The position numbers were made by a program, and so were the translations under genes. This document shows positions 42,600 through 51,027 of a stretch of DNA of 64,000 nucleotides, piece by piece. The stretch lies in assembly GCA_017557425.1 (NCBI GenBank), contig JAFYYU010000012.1, positions 124,001-188,000 on the forward strand, in the 5' to 3' direction. This DNA is from Muribaculaceae bacterium (lineage in GTDB: Bacteria > Bacteroidota > Bacteroidia > Bacteroidales > Muribaculaceae). The notes under the pieces were generated by a model that was given only the letters and a program-made list of their open reading frames with translations, was not told the origin of the DNA and did no database searches. How positions within the stretch are numbered: position 1 is the stretch's first letter; each line of letters begins with the position of its first letter.

Positions 42600-44768
42600 T
42601 TAAGGGCGGTTTTTCTTGCCTGAGCCCCATTTTGAGGGCTTGGGACCCATGACGAGTTCCAGGGTGCCGCCGGCGATGATGTCGCGGTAGTCGATATAGC
42701 TCTTGTCATAGCGCTTACCGTTGAGTTTGGCACTCTGCACGTAGATGTTCTCGTCACTGTTGTTTATGGCCTTGACGGAGAATGTCTTGCCGTCACCCAA
42801 GTTGAGGGTGGCTTCGTTGAACAACGGTGAGCCGATGATGTACTTGCCCCCTGCAGGCTCCTCCTGATACAGGCCGATGGACGACAGGACATACCATGCC
42901 GACATCTGGCCCACGTCCTCGTTGCCGCTCAGGCCGTCAAGGTCGTTGCGGTACTGCTCACGCAATACTTGACGGATAAGCGGTGCCGCCTTATAGGGTT
43001 GTCCCACGTAGTTATACATATATATGATGTGGTGGCTGGGCTCGTTGCCGTGGGCGTACTGCCCGATAAGGCCCGTCACATCTGGTGACGCCTCCTCGCC
43101 CAAATCGCCCTCGATGATGAAAAGCGAGTCGAGTTTGCTGACAAAGGCCTTTTCACTGCCAAACAGGTCCACTAGGCCGTGCACATCGTGCGGCACGAGC
43201 CAGGTGTATTGCCAGGCGTTACCCTCACAATAATCGTCATTGCGGTGCTTGGTCGACAGCGGGTCGAAGTCCGCCAGGTCGCGGAAGTTGCCCTTCGAGT
43301 CCTTGCCACGCATGAAACGGCTCTGCTTGTCAAAGTAGTGACGGTAGGACTTGCTTCGCTCGTTGAAGTAATTGTAGTTCTCCTTGTCTCCGACTTTCTG
43401 CGCCACTTGGGCGATGCACCAGTCTGCCAAGGCATATTCCAATCCCTTGGCAACCGTTTCCTTATCGGGTTCCAGATCATAAGGAATGTAGCCGTACTGC
43501 TTGATCAGCCCCATCGAGCGCTCGTCGAGCATTGCACTTCCCGTCATCGCCTTGAGTGCAGCTTGGGCATCCACGTCAAAGCCTTTCAGCACCAGGTCAG
43601 CGAGCACCGGCACGCCGGGATTGCCCACCATACAGTCGGTCTCGTTGCCCATCAGGTGCCATACGGGCAGTTTACCCTGCTGCTCAAAGATGTGTAGGAA
43701 GGTCTGGGCAATGTCCGCCTGTTTCTCGCGGTGGATGAGCGTCTGCAGCGGGTGGGCGGCGCGGTAGGTGTCCCACAGCGACAGGGTAGTGTAGTTGGTG
43801 AATTTCCCTTGGTGCACCTTGCCGTCGGCACCGCGGTACTCGCCATTCACGTCGCTGAAAACCGACGGTGCCACCATCGTGTGGTAGAGCGCGGTATAAA
43901 ACACCGTGCGGTCATCCTCGTTGTCGGTTTGGATGGCAATTTTGCTCAGTTCGGCATTCCAGGCGTTATTAGCTTTTTGGACAATGGCATAAAAGTCCCA
44001 GTCAGGATTCTCGACCACAAGGTTTTGCAGGGCGTTTTTGCTGCTTACTGCCGACATGCCCGTTTTGACCAATAAGGGCTCGCCTTGGTTGGCTGTAGTG
44101 ATGAGTCCAAGGGTATCTCCATTCAGTTTCTCGAGTTTCACGTCCTGCGAGAACTCCATGGCAAAAAAGTCCATCTGATTTCTGGCCCAGCCCACCGAAT
44201 TGCGCATGCCGGTGATGATGCGGGGTGAGATCTGTTCCATGCGCATCCGCTTGGGCGAGTCCCAGCCGATGCCTTGACCCAGGTCGAGGAGTAATTGTAT
44301 GGTCGTTTGGTCGGGGGAAAAGGTGTAGCGGTGCATGCCCGTTCGCTGTGTAGCAGTGAGTTCCACGTTGACGTAGGCCTTGCCTTTGTCACGCAAGGTA
44401 ATGGCATAATAACCAGGCTGAATAGCCTCGTCGCGGTGGCTGAAGATGACCTCGCGCTGATCACGGTTGGTAACGGGCAGTAGCGCCACGTCACCCAGGT
44501 CGCCGATGCCTGTACCGCTCAGGTGCTGATGGCCAAAGCCGATGAGCACCGAGTCGCTGTCATGATAGCCCGAGCACCAGTCCCAGCCGCGCGTGTGTTC
44601 AGTCGGGCCCAACTGAACGTAGCCGAACGGCACATTGGCGCCCAAAAACACATGACCATGGCCTCCGGTGCCGATCCTGGGATTTACCCACTTCGTGTAA
44701 TTACCCTCTGCGGCAAATGCTGTCATGCAGCCCACAGCCGCTATGATTACCAGTATCCAGTTTTTCAT
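42600..44768 (-). CDS. GH92-family glycoside hydrolase (alpha-mannosidase type), first in operon
   Basis: 722 residues from MKNWILVIIAAVGCMTAFA (44768); the frame is open upstream but that start is unlikely. Classic GH92: YTKWVNPRIGTGGHGHVFLGANVPFGYVQLGPTEHTRGWDWCSGYHDSDSVLIGFGHQHLSG, and C-terminal GNEDVGQMSAWYVLSSIGLY. The WCSGYH and QHLSG elements resemble alpha-1,2-mannosidase members; linkage is inferred, not shown. Probably releases mannose from host high-mannose glycans at the cell surface or in the periplasm. Promoter -7 TATTTTTG at 44806-44799 gives a leader of about 30 nt. Divergent from the serine hydrolase gene. Confidence 0.93.
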   Translation of the reverse strand: MKNWILVIIAAVGCMTAFAAEGNYTKWVNPRIGTGGHGHVFLGANVPFGYVQLGPTEHTRGWDWCSGYHDSDSVLIGFGHQHLSGTGIGDLGDVALLPVTNRDQREVIFSHRDEAIQPGYYAITLRDKGKAYVNVELTATQRTGMHRYTFSPDQTTIQLLLDLGQGIGWDSPKRMRMEQISPRIITGMRNSVGWARNQMDFFAMEFSQDVKLEKLNGDTLGLITTANQGEPLLVKTGMSAVSSKNALQNLVVENPDWDFYAIVQKANNAWNAELSKIAIQTDNEDDRTVFYTALYHTMVAPSVFSDVNGEYRGADGKVHQGKFTNYTTLSLWDTYRAAHPLQTLIHREKQADIAQTFLHIFEQQGKLPVWHLMGNETDCMVGNPGVPVLADLVLKGFDVDAQAALKAMTGSAMLDERSMGLIKQYGYIPYDLEPDKETVAKGLEYALADWCIAQVAQKVGDKENYNYFNERSKSYRHYFDKQSRFMRGKDSKGNFRDLADFDPLSTKHRNDDYCEGNAWQYTWLVPHDVHGLVDLFGSEKAFVSKLDSLFIIEGDLGEEASPDVTGLIGQYAHGNEPSHHIIYMYNYVGQPYKAAPLIRQVLREQYRNDLDGLSGNEDVGQMSAWYVLSSIGLYQEEPAGGKYIIGSPLFNEATLNLGDGKTFSVKAINNSDENIYVQSAKLNGKRYDKSYIDYRDIIAGGTLELVMGPKPSKWGSGKKNRP

Positions 44769-44798
44769 TTTGTAGGTTATTTGATGGTTTTGCGATTG

Positions 44799-44806
44799 CA
44801 AAAATA
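44799..44806 (-). promoter_or_regulatory. -7 element of GH92 operon
   Basis: TATTTTTG on the minus strand about 30 nt before the ATG at 44768. Between this and 44850 are copies of AACTAACAACT (44812-44822 and 44833-44843). Confidence 0.55.
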
Positions 44807-44849
44807 CCAAAAACTAACAACTAAAAACGAAGAACTAACAACTTTTTAC

Positions 44850-44857
44850 TAATTTTG
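44850..44857 (+). promoter_or_regulatory. -7 element abutting serine-hydrolase start
   Basis: TAATTTTG followed by five C then ATG at 44863, so an RNA start around +5 to +7 would lie at the ATG. No -33 TTG visible. Confidence 0.5.
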
Positions 44858-44862
44858 CCCCC

Positions 44863-45981
44863 ATGATGAAAAAGACAATACTAATGATTTCGGTGATGAT
44901 GGCTATTGCCGTCTCTGCCATGGCACAAAACATGATTAATGAAATATTGGCCAAGCGCATCGATGACGTCTTCGGTGCGGTGTACAACAACCCCAATGAG
45001 CCCGGTGCTGCCGTGATTATCTTGCAGGGCAAGGAAACGGTGTACAGCCGTTGTTTTGGCGTAGCTGACATGGATACCAAGGAACCGGTGACCTTAGAGA
45101 CCAACTTCTGTATTGCATCGGTTTCCAAGCAGTTCTCGGCAGTGGCGCTGTTGCAACTTGTCGAGGAGGGCAAGATCTCGCTCAACGACCCGCTCTCGAA
45201 GTTTTTCCCCGAGTTTCAGGCGCCGTTCTTCAAGGATATCACGCTGCACCACATTCTGAGCCACACCTCGGGCATCCCCGATGCTCGCTCCCGCGATGAC
45301 CGTAATTTTGTCCTCTACAGCACTGATGTGGAGTCGGTAGGGTATATGAAGACGCTCGATCACCTGAATTTCCAGCCTGGTACGCAGTATGAGTACATCA
45401 ATCCCACTTTCCAGCTCATTTATCAGATTGTGGAACGGGTCTCAGGCATGCCTTTTGAGACCTATATGCGCGACCATGTCTTTTTGCGGGCGGATATGGA
45501 GCATTGCTGCTACTTTGAGCCGAACCGCAAGATTCCCCATATGGCGCACGGCTATGAACGCGATAATAATGGCATGTGGAAGGAATATGACTATGGCGAG
45601 GAGAGTTTCTTTGCCACCAAGGCCGACGGTGCCCTCTATTGCTCCATCAGCGACTTCTTGCGTTGGGAGCACGCCCTGCGTGACAACCGCATTTGGACTG
45701 CCGCCAGCAAACGTCTGGCCTACCAGCCATGGGTACAGATACCTCGTGACGCCAACTACGGCTACCAGCCCTATACCGGCTACGGCTACGGCTTCTTTAT
45801 TCAGGATTATCCAGGAGAGCCCACCCACATCTATCATCTGGGTGACAATGGCGGATTCACCATCTATGCCGGCAAAATCCCCGAGCGCGACCTCATTTTC
45901 CTCTTTTTCTCAACGCGTCCCGACATCAACCGCCTCGACCTGGTCAACCAAGTCTACCACCTCCTCGGCTTCAACTTCTAG
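44863..45981 (+). CDS. Secreted serine hydrolase of the class C beta-lactamase/DD-peptidase fold
   Basis: 372 residues with signal peptide (MMKKTILMISVMMAIAVSAMA; second Met also possible). The SxxK motif is Ser86-Val-Ser-Lys89 (IASVSKQFSAVALLQLVEEGKISL), the YxN motif is around YEYINPTFQLIYQI, and the third motif area is HLGDNGGFT (H-x-G-like). The family includes AmpC, esterases and D-alanine carboxypeptidase/transpeptidases; the substrate is unknown. The ATG lies five bases after the -7 box. Convergent with the LTA-synthase-like gene 39 nt later. Confidence 0.88.
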   Translation: MMKKTILMISVMMAIAVSAMAQNMINEILAKRIDDVFGAVYNNPNEPGAAVIILQGKETVYSRCFGVADMDTKEPVTLETNFCIASVSKQFSAVALLQLVEEGKISLNDPLSKFFPEFQAPFFKDITLHHILSHTSGIPDARSRDDRNFVLYSTDVESVGYMKTLDHLNFQPGTQYEYINPTFQLIYQIVERVSGMPFETYMRDHVFLRADMEHCCYFEPNRKIPHMAHGYERDNNGMWKEYDYGEESFFATKADGALYCSISDFLRWEHALRDNRIWTAASKRLAYQPWVQIPRDANYGYQPYTGYGYGFFIQDYPGEPTHIYHLGDNGGFTIYAGKIPERDLIFLFFSTRPDINRLDLVNQVYHLLGFNF

Positions 45982-46020
45982 ACCTTTCGGTTGTGTGTGG
46001 TACGGTTATGCCGTGACTGT

Positions 46021-48006
46021 TTAGTGCTTGATGGTCAGGTTGTCGGTGGTCATGCGTTGCATGTACTGCTGGATGACGGATTTCATGTGGCGTTCCATGC
46101 GGTTGCGTGTGGCTGTCGGCATGGTGCCTAATACATTGTTGCTGAAGGTGGAGTCGGTGCGGAAGGCGTAGGCCGACGTGACCTGCTTGCCGTCAAATTG
46201 CAAGGCGTAATCTCCCCAAACATACTCGTAACTGCTGGATTCGGGCAACCAGTGCAGGGCAAAGCCTTCGTCGGCTGTGCCGTTCAGCATGTCGAGCCCG
46301 AAGGCGATATACGGCTGGTCATAGTGCAGGTAATTCAATACCGTGGGCATGATGTCGATCTGCTCGACCACGCGCTCCTCATCATAGCCGTGCAGCGATG
46401 GGTCGTCGGGGGCATACAGGATGATGGGCACACAGTAGTTGCCCAAGGTGGTGCAGTAGAACGGGTCAATCTGCTGGCTTACATGGTCGGCAGTTATGAC
46501 AAACAGGGTATTGTTAAACCACGGCTGCCGGCTCGCGGTCTCGAAGAAGCGCTTCAAGGCATAGTCGGTATAGGCGATGCACTGCTGCAGGGGACGCTCG
46601 CCTTGCGGGAAGCGGCCCTGATACTTCTCAGGCACGACAAACGGGTCATGGGATGATGCGCTGAACAGTGCGGTCATGAACGGCTCCTGCAAAGTGCCCA
46701 ACTGCTCGGCAAAAAACTGGAAAAACTCCTCGTCCCAGATGGCCCAAGTGCCGTCAAAGTCAGCGTCGCCGTGGAAATTGGGGTCGGCATTGAACTCGTC
46801 ACGCCCGTAATAGCGTTCAAAGCCCGTGGCGCGGGCAAAGGCCTGGAAGCCCATCGAACCGTTCTGAGCCCCGTGGAAAAATGCTGTTGTATAGCCCTTG
46901 TTCTCGCCCAGTTCGCGTGCAAGGCCTGACATCGCATTGAGCGAAGCAGGCGTGAGGAACAGCGGCTCGACAAAGTTGGGCAACGACGACAGCACCGACG
47001 GCATGCCCTCGATGCTCTTGCGACCATTGGCGTAGGAATATTTAAAGGTCATCGCCCCCTGGGTGATGAGCGAGTCCAGAAAGGGCGTGAAGCCCTTGTA
47101 GGTACCATTCCTCAAGGTCTGGTTGTAGAAGCCGATGTGCTGCTTGCTGTAACTCTCCAGAATCAGCACCACCACATTGCGGGGCGTGAAGGGGGCTCCG
47201 TCATTGGGCTGGTGGAGTGGGGTATAGAGCACAGCAGCTTCCTCATCGCTCATGTAGTCGGGCACGACAAAAGGTGTCTTTTTCAACGTCCGGAAGATGG
47301 AAAACGGCGTGTTCAGCACAATGCCTGTCTCGGCAGGGCGGTTGACGTACTGGTTGGCGTTGCTGATGGTGATGGGGCGTGTCGCCTTGGTGAATCCGCC
47401 ACGGATGGCACCGATGCAGAGCGGGATGGCGACAACCAGGGCAAGCAGTCGCAGCACGTAATACCGTGCCAAGCCTGCTGGCTTTTTCACCTGCTCGGGG
47501 CGGGGACGGAACAGTTTCCAGAACGCCCAGGTCACGAGTGCCGCCAACAGAACCAGATACCAGTGGCTCAGGAACTGCCCGCCGAATATCTTCAGCATCT
47601 CGCCTGTGCTCTCGTTGCCAAACTCGGCGAATACTGACGCAGTGGTGCGCTTGCCCGTGAACGGAAAATACACGCAATCCATCAGGTTCATGTACACCGC
47701 GATGCTGTTTACAATAGTGTAAATCCACCGAGCTACACGGTAATAGACGGGGTGCTCCTTCCAGTGCAGCGGCAGCAGGAACATCAGCAGGATTACTGCG
47801 TTGGTATAGAGGATGGCGGGTGTGTCAAACAGCAGGCCCGCACCGAACAGTTCCAGCGTGTGGCCAAAGGTCAGCGTGCCGGCATAGAGCGACCAGTTAA
47901 GCGCCAAAAATGCTACTCGGCACAGGGTATAGGCACAATAGACCACCAGCAGGTCCCAAATTAAACCCGCTACTGTTGATGAGGATATGGAAAACCTCCG
48001 TTTCAT
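46021..48006 (-). CDS. LTA-synthase/sulfatase-family membrane enzyme
   Basis: 661 residues. Five membrane helices in residues 1-190 (VVYCAYTLCRVAFLALNW; TPAILYTNAVILLMFLL), a linker, then a periplasmic alkaline-phosphatase-like domain. Metal and nucleophile motifs: VVVLILESYSKQHIGFYN, KYSYANGRKSIEGMPSVLSSL and VITADHVSQQ with the DH metal pair. A Ser takes the place of the Thr nucleophile used by LtaS-type enzymes (alignment by eye). Such enzymes transfer phosphoglycerol or phosphoethanolamine to envelope glycans or lipids. It may modify lipid A or another surface glycan here; that is inference. The -7 element lies four bases before the ATG. Confidence 0.85.
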   Translation of the reverse strand: MKRRFSISSSTVAGLIWDLLVVYCAYTLCRVAFLALNWSLYAGTLTFGHTLELFGAGLLFDTPAILYTNAVILLMFLLPLHWKEHPVYYRVARWIYTIVNSIAVYMNLMDCVYFPFTGKRTTASVFAEFGNESTGEMLKIFGGQFLSHWYLVLLAALVTWAFWKLFRPRPEQVKKPAGLARYYVLRLLALVVAIPLCIGAIRGGFTKATRPITISNANQYVNRPAETGIVLNTPFSIFRTLKKTPFVVPDYMSDEEAAVLYTPLHQPNDGAPFTPRNVVVLILESYSKQHIGFYNQTLRNGTYKGFTPFLDSLITQGAMTFKYSYANGRKSIEGMPSVLSSLPNFVEPLFLTPASLNAMSGLARELGENKGYTTAFFHGAQNGSMGFQAFARATGFERYYGRDEFNADPNFHGDADFDGTWAIWDEEFFQFFAEQLGTLQEPFMTALFSASSHDPFVVPEKYQGRFPQGERPLQQCIAYTDYALKRFFETASRQPWFNNTLFVITADHVSQQIDPFYCTTLGNYCVPIILYAPDDPSLHGYDEERVVEQIDIMPTVLNYLHYDQPYIAFGLDMLNGTADEGFALHWLPESSSYEYVWGDYALQFDGKQVTSAYAFRTDSTFSNNVLGTMPTATRNRMERHMKSVIQQYMQRMTTDNLTIKH

Positions 48007-48010
48007 GTTG

Positions 48011-48018
48011 CAAAATTA
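48011..48018 (-). promoter_or_regulatory. -7 element abutting LTA-synthase-like start
   Basis: TAATTTTG on the minus strand followed by only four bases before the ATG at 48006. Confidence 0.5.
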
Positions 48019-48063
48019 CTAAACTATTAATGATTCACTATAATCTATTCTCTAAAAAAGCAG

Positions 48064-48071
48064 TACCTTTG
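48064..48071 (+). promoter_or_regulatory. -7 element of prfA
   Basis: TACCTTTG, 21 nt before the prfA ATG; no TTG at the usual -33 position. Confidence 0.5.
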
Positions 48072-48092
48072 CACAAAAATTGAAGAACGATT

Positions 48093-49202
48093 ATGGCAGA
48101 AAACACTCTACTTCAGCGACTTGATGGTCTAGATGCCCGGTTTGAGGAAATCGGGACGCTCATCACTGACCCCGCTGTCATCGCCGACCAGAAACGATAT
48201 GTCAAGCTCACCAAGGAATACAAGAGCCTGGAAACACTGCTTGCCGCTACTCAACGATATCGCAAACTGCTAGAGGACATCGAACAGGCAAAAGCTGTGC
48301 TCGAAACCGAGACCGACGAGGACCTGCGCGCGATGGCGCGTGAGGAAATCGAGGCAAACCAGGCCGAGGTGCCCAAACTAGAGGAGGAAATCAAGCTCCT
48401 GCTCATCCCCGAGGACCCTGAGGACAGCAAGAACGTTGTGCTGGAGATCCGTGGTGGCACGGGCGGCGATGAGGCTGCCCTCTTTGCCGGCGACTTGGCG
48501 CGCATGTACATGCGCTACTGCGAAACCAAGGGCTGGAACGTTCAGATGTCCAGCTGCAGCGAGGGCGCTGTGGGCGGCTTCAAAGAGGTGGTTTTCAGCA
48601 TCACGGGCGACAACGTCTATGGTACGTTGAAGTATGAGTCGGGCGTGCACCGCGTGCAGCGTGTGCCCGTGACCGAGACACAGGGCCGTGTCCACACCAG
48701 CGCGGCGAGCGTGGCGGTGCTGCCCGAGGCCGAGCCGTTTGACGTGCACATCAACGAGGGCGAAATCAAGTGGGACACCTTCCGCAGCGGCGGTGCTGGC
48801 GGTCAGAACGTGAACAAGGTGAACAGTGGTGTGCGCCTGCGTTACATGTGGACCAACCCCAACACGGGTGAACAGCAGGAAATCCTCATTGAGTGTACCG
48901 AAACGCGCGACCAGCCCAAGAACAAAGAGAGGGCGTTGGCACGTCTGCGCACCTTCATCTATGACCACGAGCACCAGAAGTATGTCGATGACATCGCTTC
49001 GCGTCGCAAGACCTTGGTATCGACAGGTGACCGTTCGGCTAAAATCCGCACCTACAACTATCCGCAGGGCCGCATCACCGACCACCGCATCGGCTATACC
49101 ATCTACAACCTGCCCGCCTTTATGGACGGCGACATCCAGGACTGTATCGACCATCTCATCGTCGCCGAGAACGCCGAGAAACTCAAGGAAGCCGAACTAT
49201 AA
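48093..49202 (+). CDS. prfA: Peptide chain release factor 1 (RF1)
   Basis: 369 residues. Recognises UAA/UAG stop codons and triggers peptide release. The GGQ motif is in RSGGAGGQNVNKVNSGVRL and the anticodon-like PxT motif is in RVPVTETQGRVHTSAASV, which marks RF1 rather than RF2. N-terminal coiled helices (residues 1-100) and the GGTGGDEAALFAGDL segment are normal. The sequence NPNTGEQQEILIECTETRDQPKNKERAL matches Bacteroidota RF1s. A strong terminator follows. Confidence 0.97.
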   Translation: MAENTLLQRLDGLDARFEEIGTLITDPAVIADQKRYVKLTKEYKSLETLLAATQRYRKLLEDIEQAKAVLETETDEDLRAMAREEIEANQAEVPKLEEEIKLLLIPEDPEDSKNVVLEIRGGTGGDEAALFAGDLARMYMRYCETKGWNVQMSSCSEGAVGGFKEVVFSITGDNVYGTLKYESGVHRVQRVPVTETQGRVHTSAASVAVLPEAEPFDVHINEGEIKWDTFRSGGAGGQNVNKVNSGVRLRYMWTNPNTGEQQEILIECTETRDQPKNKERALARLRTFIYDHEHQKYVDDIASRRKTLVSTGDRSAKIRTYNYPQGRITDHRIGYTIYNLPAFMDGDIQDCIDHLIVAENAEKLKEAEL

Positions 49203-49220
49203 AGGTTAAAGATTTGTTAA

Positions 49221-49250
49221 AAAGCCGTTTTGTTGATGCAAAACGGCTTT
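49221..49250 (+). terminator. Terminator after prfA
   Basis: 12-bp perfect stem AAAGCCGTTTTG/CAAAACGGCTTT, loop TTGATG, followed by four T. Confidence 0.92.
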
Positions 49251-49334
49251 TTTATGCGTCTAACAAGCAAACAAGAATCTAAAACTGAAGCCTGAAAACA
49301 CAACCATATTTAAATTAGTGATGTTTAATGAAAG

Positions 49335-49364
49335 AAACACTGGAGCTGGTAAGTTCCAGTGTTT
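49335..49364 (-). terminator. Terminator after DUF1893 gene
   Basis: 10-bp stem AAACACTGGA/TCCAGTGTTT with 10-nt loop; the minus-strand tail reads CTTTCATT. It abuts the DUF1893 stop at 49365. Confidence 0.7.
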
Positions 49365-49775
49365 TTACTGGTTATTGAAGAACTCCTTGATCTTCCCGAT
49401 GATGGCATCGGGGTCGTCGAGGTCGTGGCTCAGACGTTCCATGGGGCACCAATCTGTTCCCGCGCGGTTGATGATGTGGTCCACCAGTTCGCCGTATTCG
49501 GCTTCGATGCTGTGGACTTTGAGCAGGGCAAAGGCGGGATCGCTCATCACGTCGGCATACACATGGCGCACGTTGCCCTTGACCATACAGGCGGCAGCGG
49601 CCTTGCCCACTGCTTTGTCGGCAATGAGGGCGCCGGTCAGTACCTCGGGATACCCGGTCACGAGCGTCAACAGGTCTTTCACGCCGCGCTGGGTGAAACG
49701 GTGTATATAGCCGTCAGCGCTTTTAACCACCAGGGTTAATCCCTCATCATGCAAGATGTCTATCAACTCTTTCAT
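49365..49775 (-). CDS. DUF1893 protein (deaminase-like fold)
   Basis: 136 residues from MKELIDILHDEGLTLVVK. The family (TM1506-like) folds like a cytidine deaminase but lacks a proven function. Seen: KGNVRHVYADVMSDPAFALLK and MVKGNVRH, with CPMERLSHDLDDPDAIIGKIKEF at the end. The Cys/His pair (ACM, CP) could be functional; no metal-binding proof. The -7 TATTTTTG (49787-49780) is four bases from this ATG, so the mRNA may be leaderless, which supports this start over a longer frame. Divergent from mtnN. Confidence 0.75.
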   Translation of the reverse strand: MKELIDILHDEGLTLVVKSADGYIHRFTQRGVKDLLTLVTGYPEVLTGALIADKAVGKAAAACMVKGNVRHVYADVMSDPAFALLKVHSIEAEYGELVDHIINRAGTDWCPMERLSHDLDDPDAIIGKIKEFFNNQ

Positions 49776-49779
49776 ACGG

Positions 49780-49787
49780 CAAAAATA
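49780..49787 (-). promoter_or_regulatory. -7 element abutting DUF1893 start
   Basis: TATTTTTG on the minus strand, then four bases (CCGT), then ATG at 49775. Confidence 0.5.
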
Positions 49788-49808
49788 GTGCAATTTGAGA
49801 AAAATTAG

Positions 49809-49816
49809 TATTTTTG
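49809..49816 (+). promoter_or_regulatory. -7 element of mtnN-luxS operon
   Basis: TATTTTTG, 25 nt before the mtnN ATG, with a purine-rich GAAAAGGAA in the leader. Confidence 0.55.
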
Positions 49817-49841
49817 CAACAGAAAATAATTAGAAAAGGAA

Positions 49842-50519
49842 ATGAGAATCGGAATCATTGTGGCGATGCGCAAGGAGCTTGAACTGCTCCTGCCGTTGCT
49901 CCAGGACAGTGAGGAAAGCCGCATGAGCGGTTTCGAGTTCCACCGCGGCAAGGTGGGGCGTCATGACGTGATGGTGATGCAATGCGGCATCGGTAAGGTC
50001 AATGCCGCGATGGGCACACTCATGCTTGTGAACCATTTTGCACCCAACTACGTGATTAACAGCGGTGTGGCCGGCGGCGCCGACACGTCAGTAAATGTGA
50101 TGGACGTGGTGGCGGGAGCCCGTGTCGCTTATCACGACGTGTGGTGCGGCCCCGAGAGCGAGTTAGGCCGTGTACAGGGCTTGCCGCTCTATTTTGAGGG
50201 CGCAAATCGCTTGCTGGAACTGTTGCCGGAACGTGACGACATCCACAAGGGCCTCATCTGCTCGGGCGACCAGTTTATTGACAAAATGGAGGACGTAAAC
50301 CGCATCAAGGGCAATTTTCCCGAGGTTTTGGCCGTTGATATGGAGTCGGGGGCTATTGCCCAGGTGTGCCATCTGACCCAGGTGCCGTTCCTGGCCCTGC
50401 GTGTCATCAGCGACTCGCCCGGCGCCAGTCACGACAATACAAGGCAGTACCTTGACTTCTGGAACGATGCCCCCCGCGAGACTTTCAACATGGTAAAAGA
50501 CATAATTACAAAATTGTAA
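49842..50519 (+). CDS. mtnN: 5'-methylthioadenosine/S-adenosylhomocysteine nucleosidase
   Basis: 225 residues. Splits adenine from MTA and SAH; the SAH product S-ribosylhomocysteine feeds LuxS, encoded 5 nt downstream. Seen: MRIGIIVAMRKELELLLPLL (N-terminal, catalytic Glu region), VMVMQCGIGKVNAAMGTLM, NSGVAGGA, CSGDQFI, AVDMESGAIAQVC (catalytic Glu) and RVISDSPGASH (catalytic Asp). Start at ATG 49842. Same operon as luxS, antiporter and possibly DUF5103. Confidence 0.93.
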   Translation: MRIGIIVAMRKELELLLPLLQDSEESRMSGFEFHRGKVGRHDVMVMQCGIGKVNAAMGTLMLVNHFAPNYVINSGVAGGADTSVNVMDVVAGARVAYHDVWCGPESELGRVQGLPLYFEGANRLLELLPERDDIHKGLICSGDQFIDKMEDVNRIKGNFPEVLAVDMESGAIAQVCHLTQVPFLALRVISDSPGASHDNTRQYLDFWNDAPRETFNMVKDIITKL

Positions 50520-50524
50520 AGAAT

Positions 50525-51010
50525 ATGGAAAAGATAGCCAGTTTCAGGATTGACCATACCAGGCTGCTGCGCGGCATCTACGTCTCCCGTAAGGATTACC
50601 TCGACGGAGGCGATGTGGTCACGACTTTTGACATACGCATGAAGTTGCCCAACCGTGAGCCTGCCATAAGCCAAAGTGCCCTGCACACCATCGAGCATCT
50701 GGCTGCAACCTACCTGCGCAACCATCCCCAATGGGGTAACAAGGTGGTTTATTGGGGCCCGATGGGCTGCTGTACAGGCAATTACCTGTTGCTCCGCGGA
50801 GACCTTGAGAGTCGTGACATCGTGCCCTTGATGCAGGAGCTTTTCCAATGGATCGCTGACTTTGAAGGCGAGATTCCCGGCGCCACTGCCCATGATTGCG
50901 GCAACTATATGCTCAATAACCTGCCCATGGCCAAATGGGAAGCGCGCAAATACTATATGGAGGTGCTGCAGGATATCAAGGACGAGAACCTCAATTATCC
51001 CGTTGAATAA
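50525..51010 (+). CDS. luxS: S-ribosylhomocysteine lyase LuxS
   Basis: 161 residues. Converts S-ribosylhomocysteine to homocysteine and DPD, the precursor of AI-2. Metal ligands His54 and His58 in LHTIEHLAATYLRN and Cys125 in TAHDCGNY; the family Cys82 in MGCCTGNYLLL. It follows mtnN by 5 nt and precedes the antiporter by 17 nt. Whether AI-2 signals or only the methyl cycle is served cannot be told. Confidence 0.97.
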   Translation: MEKIASFRIDHTRLLRGIYVSRKDYLDGGDVVTTFDIRMKLPNREPAISQSALHTIEHLAATYLRNHPQWGNKVVYWGPMGCCTGNYLLLRGDLESRDIVPLMQELFQWIADFEGEIPGATAHDCGNYMLNNLPMAKWEARKYYMEVLQDIKDENLNYPVE

Positions 51011-51027
51011 ACCCGGTTGGCTTAATC

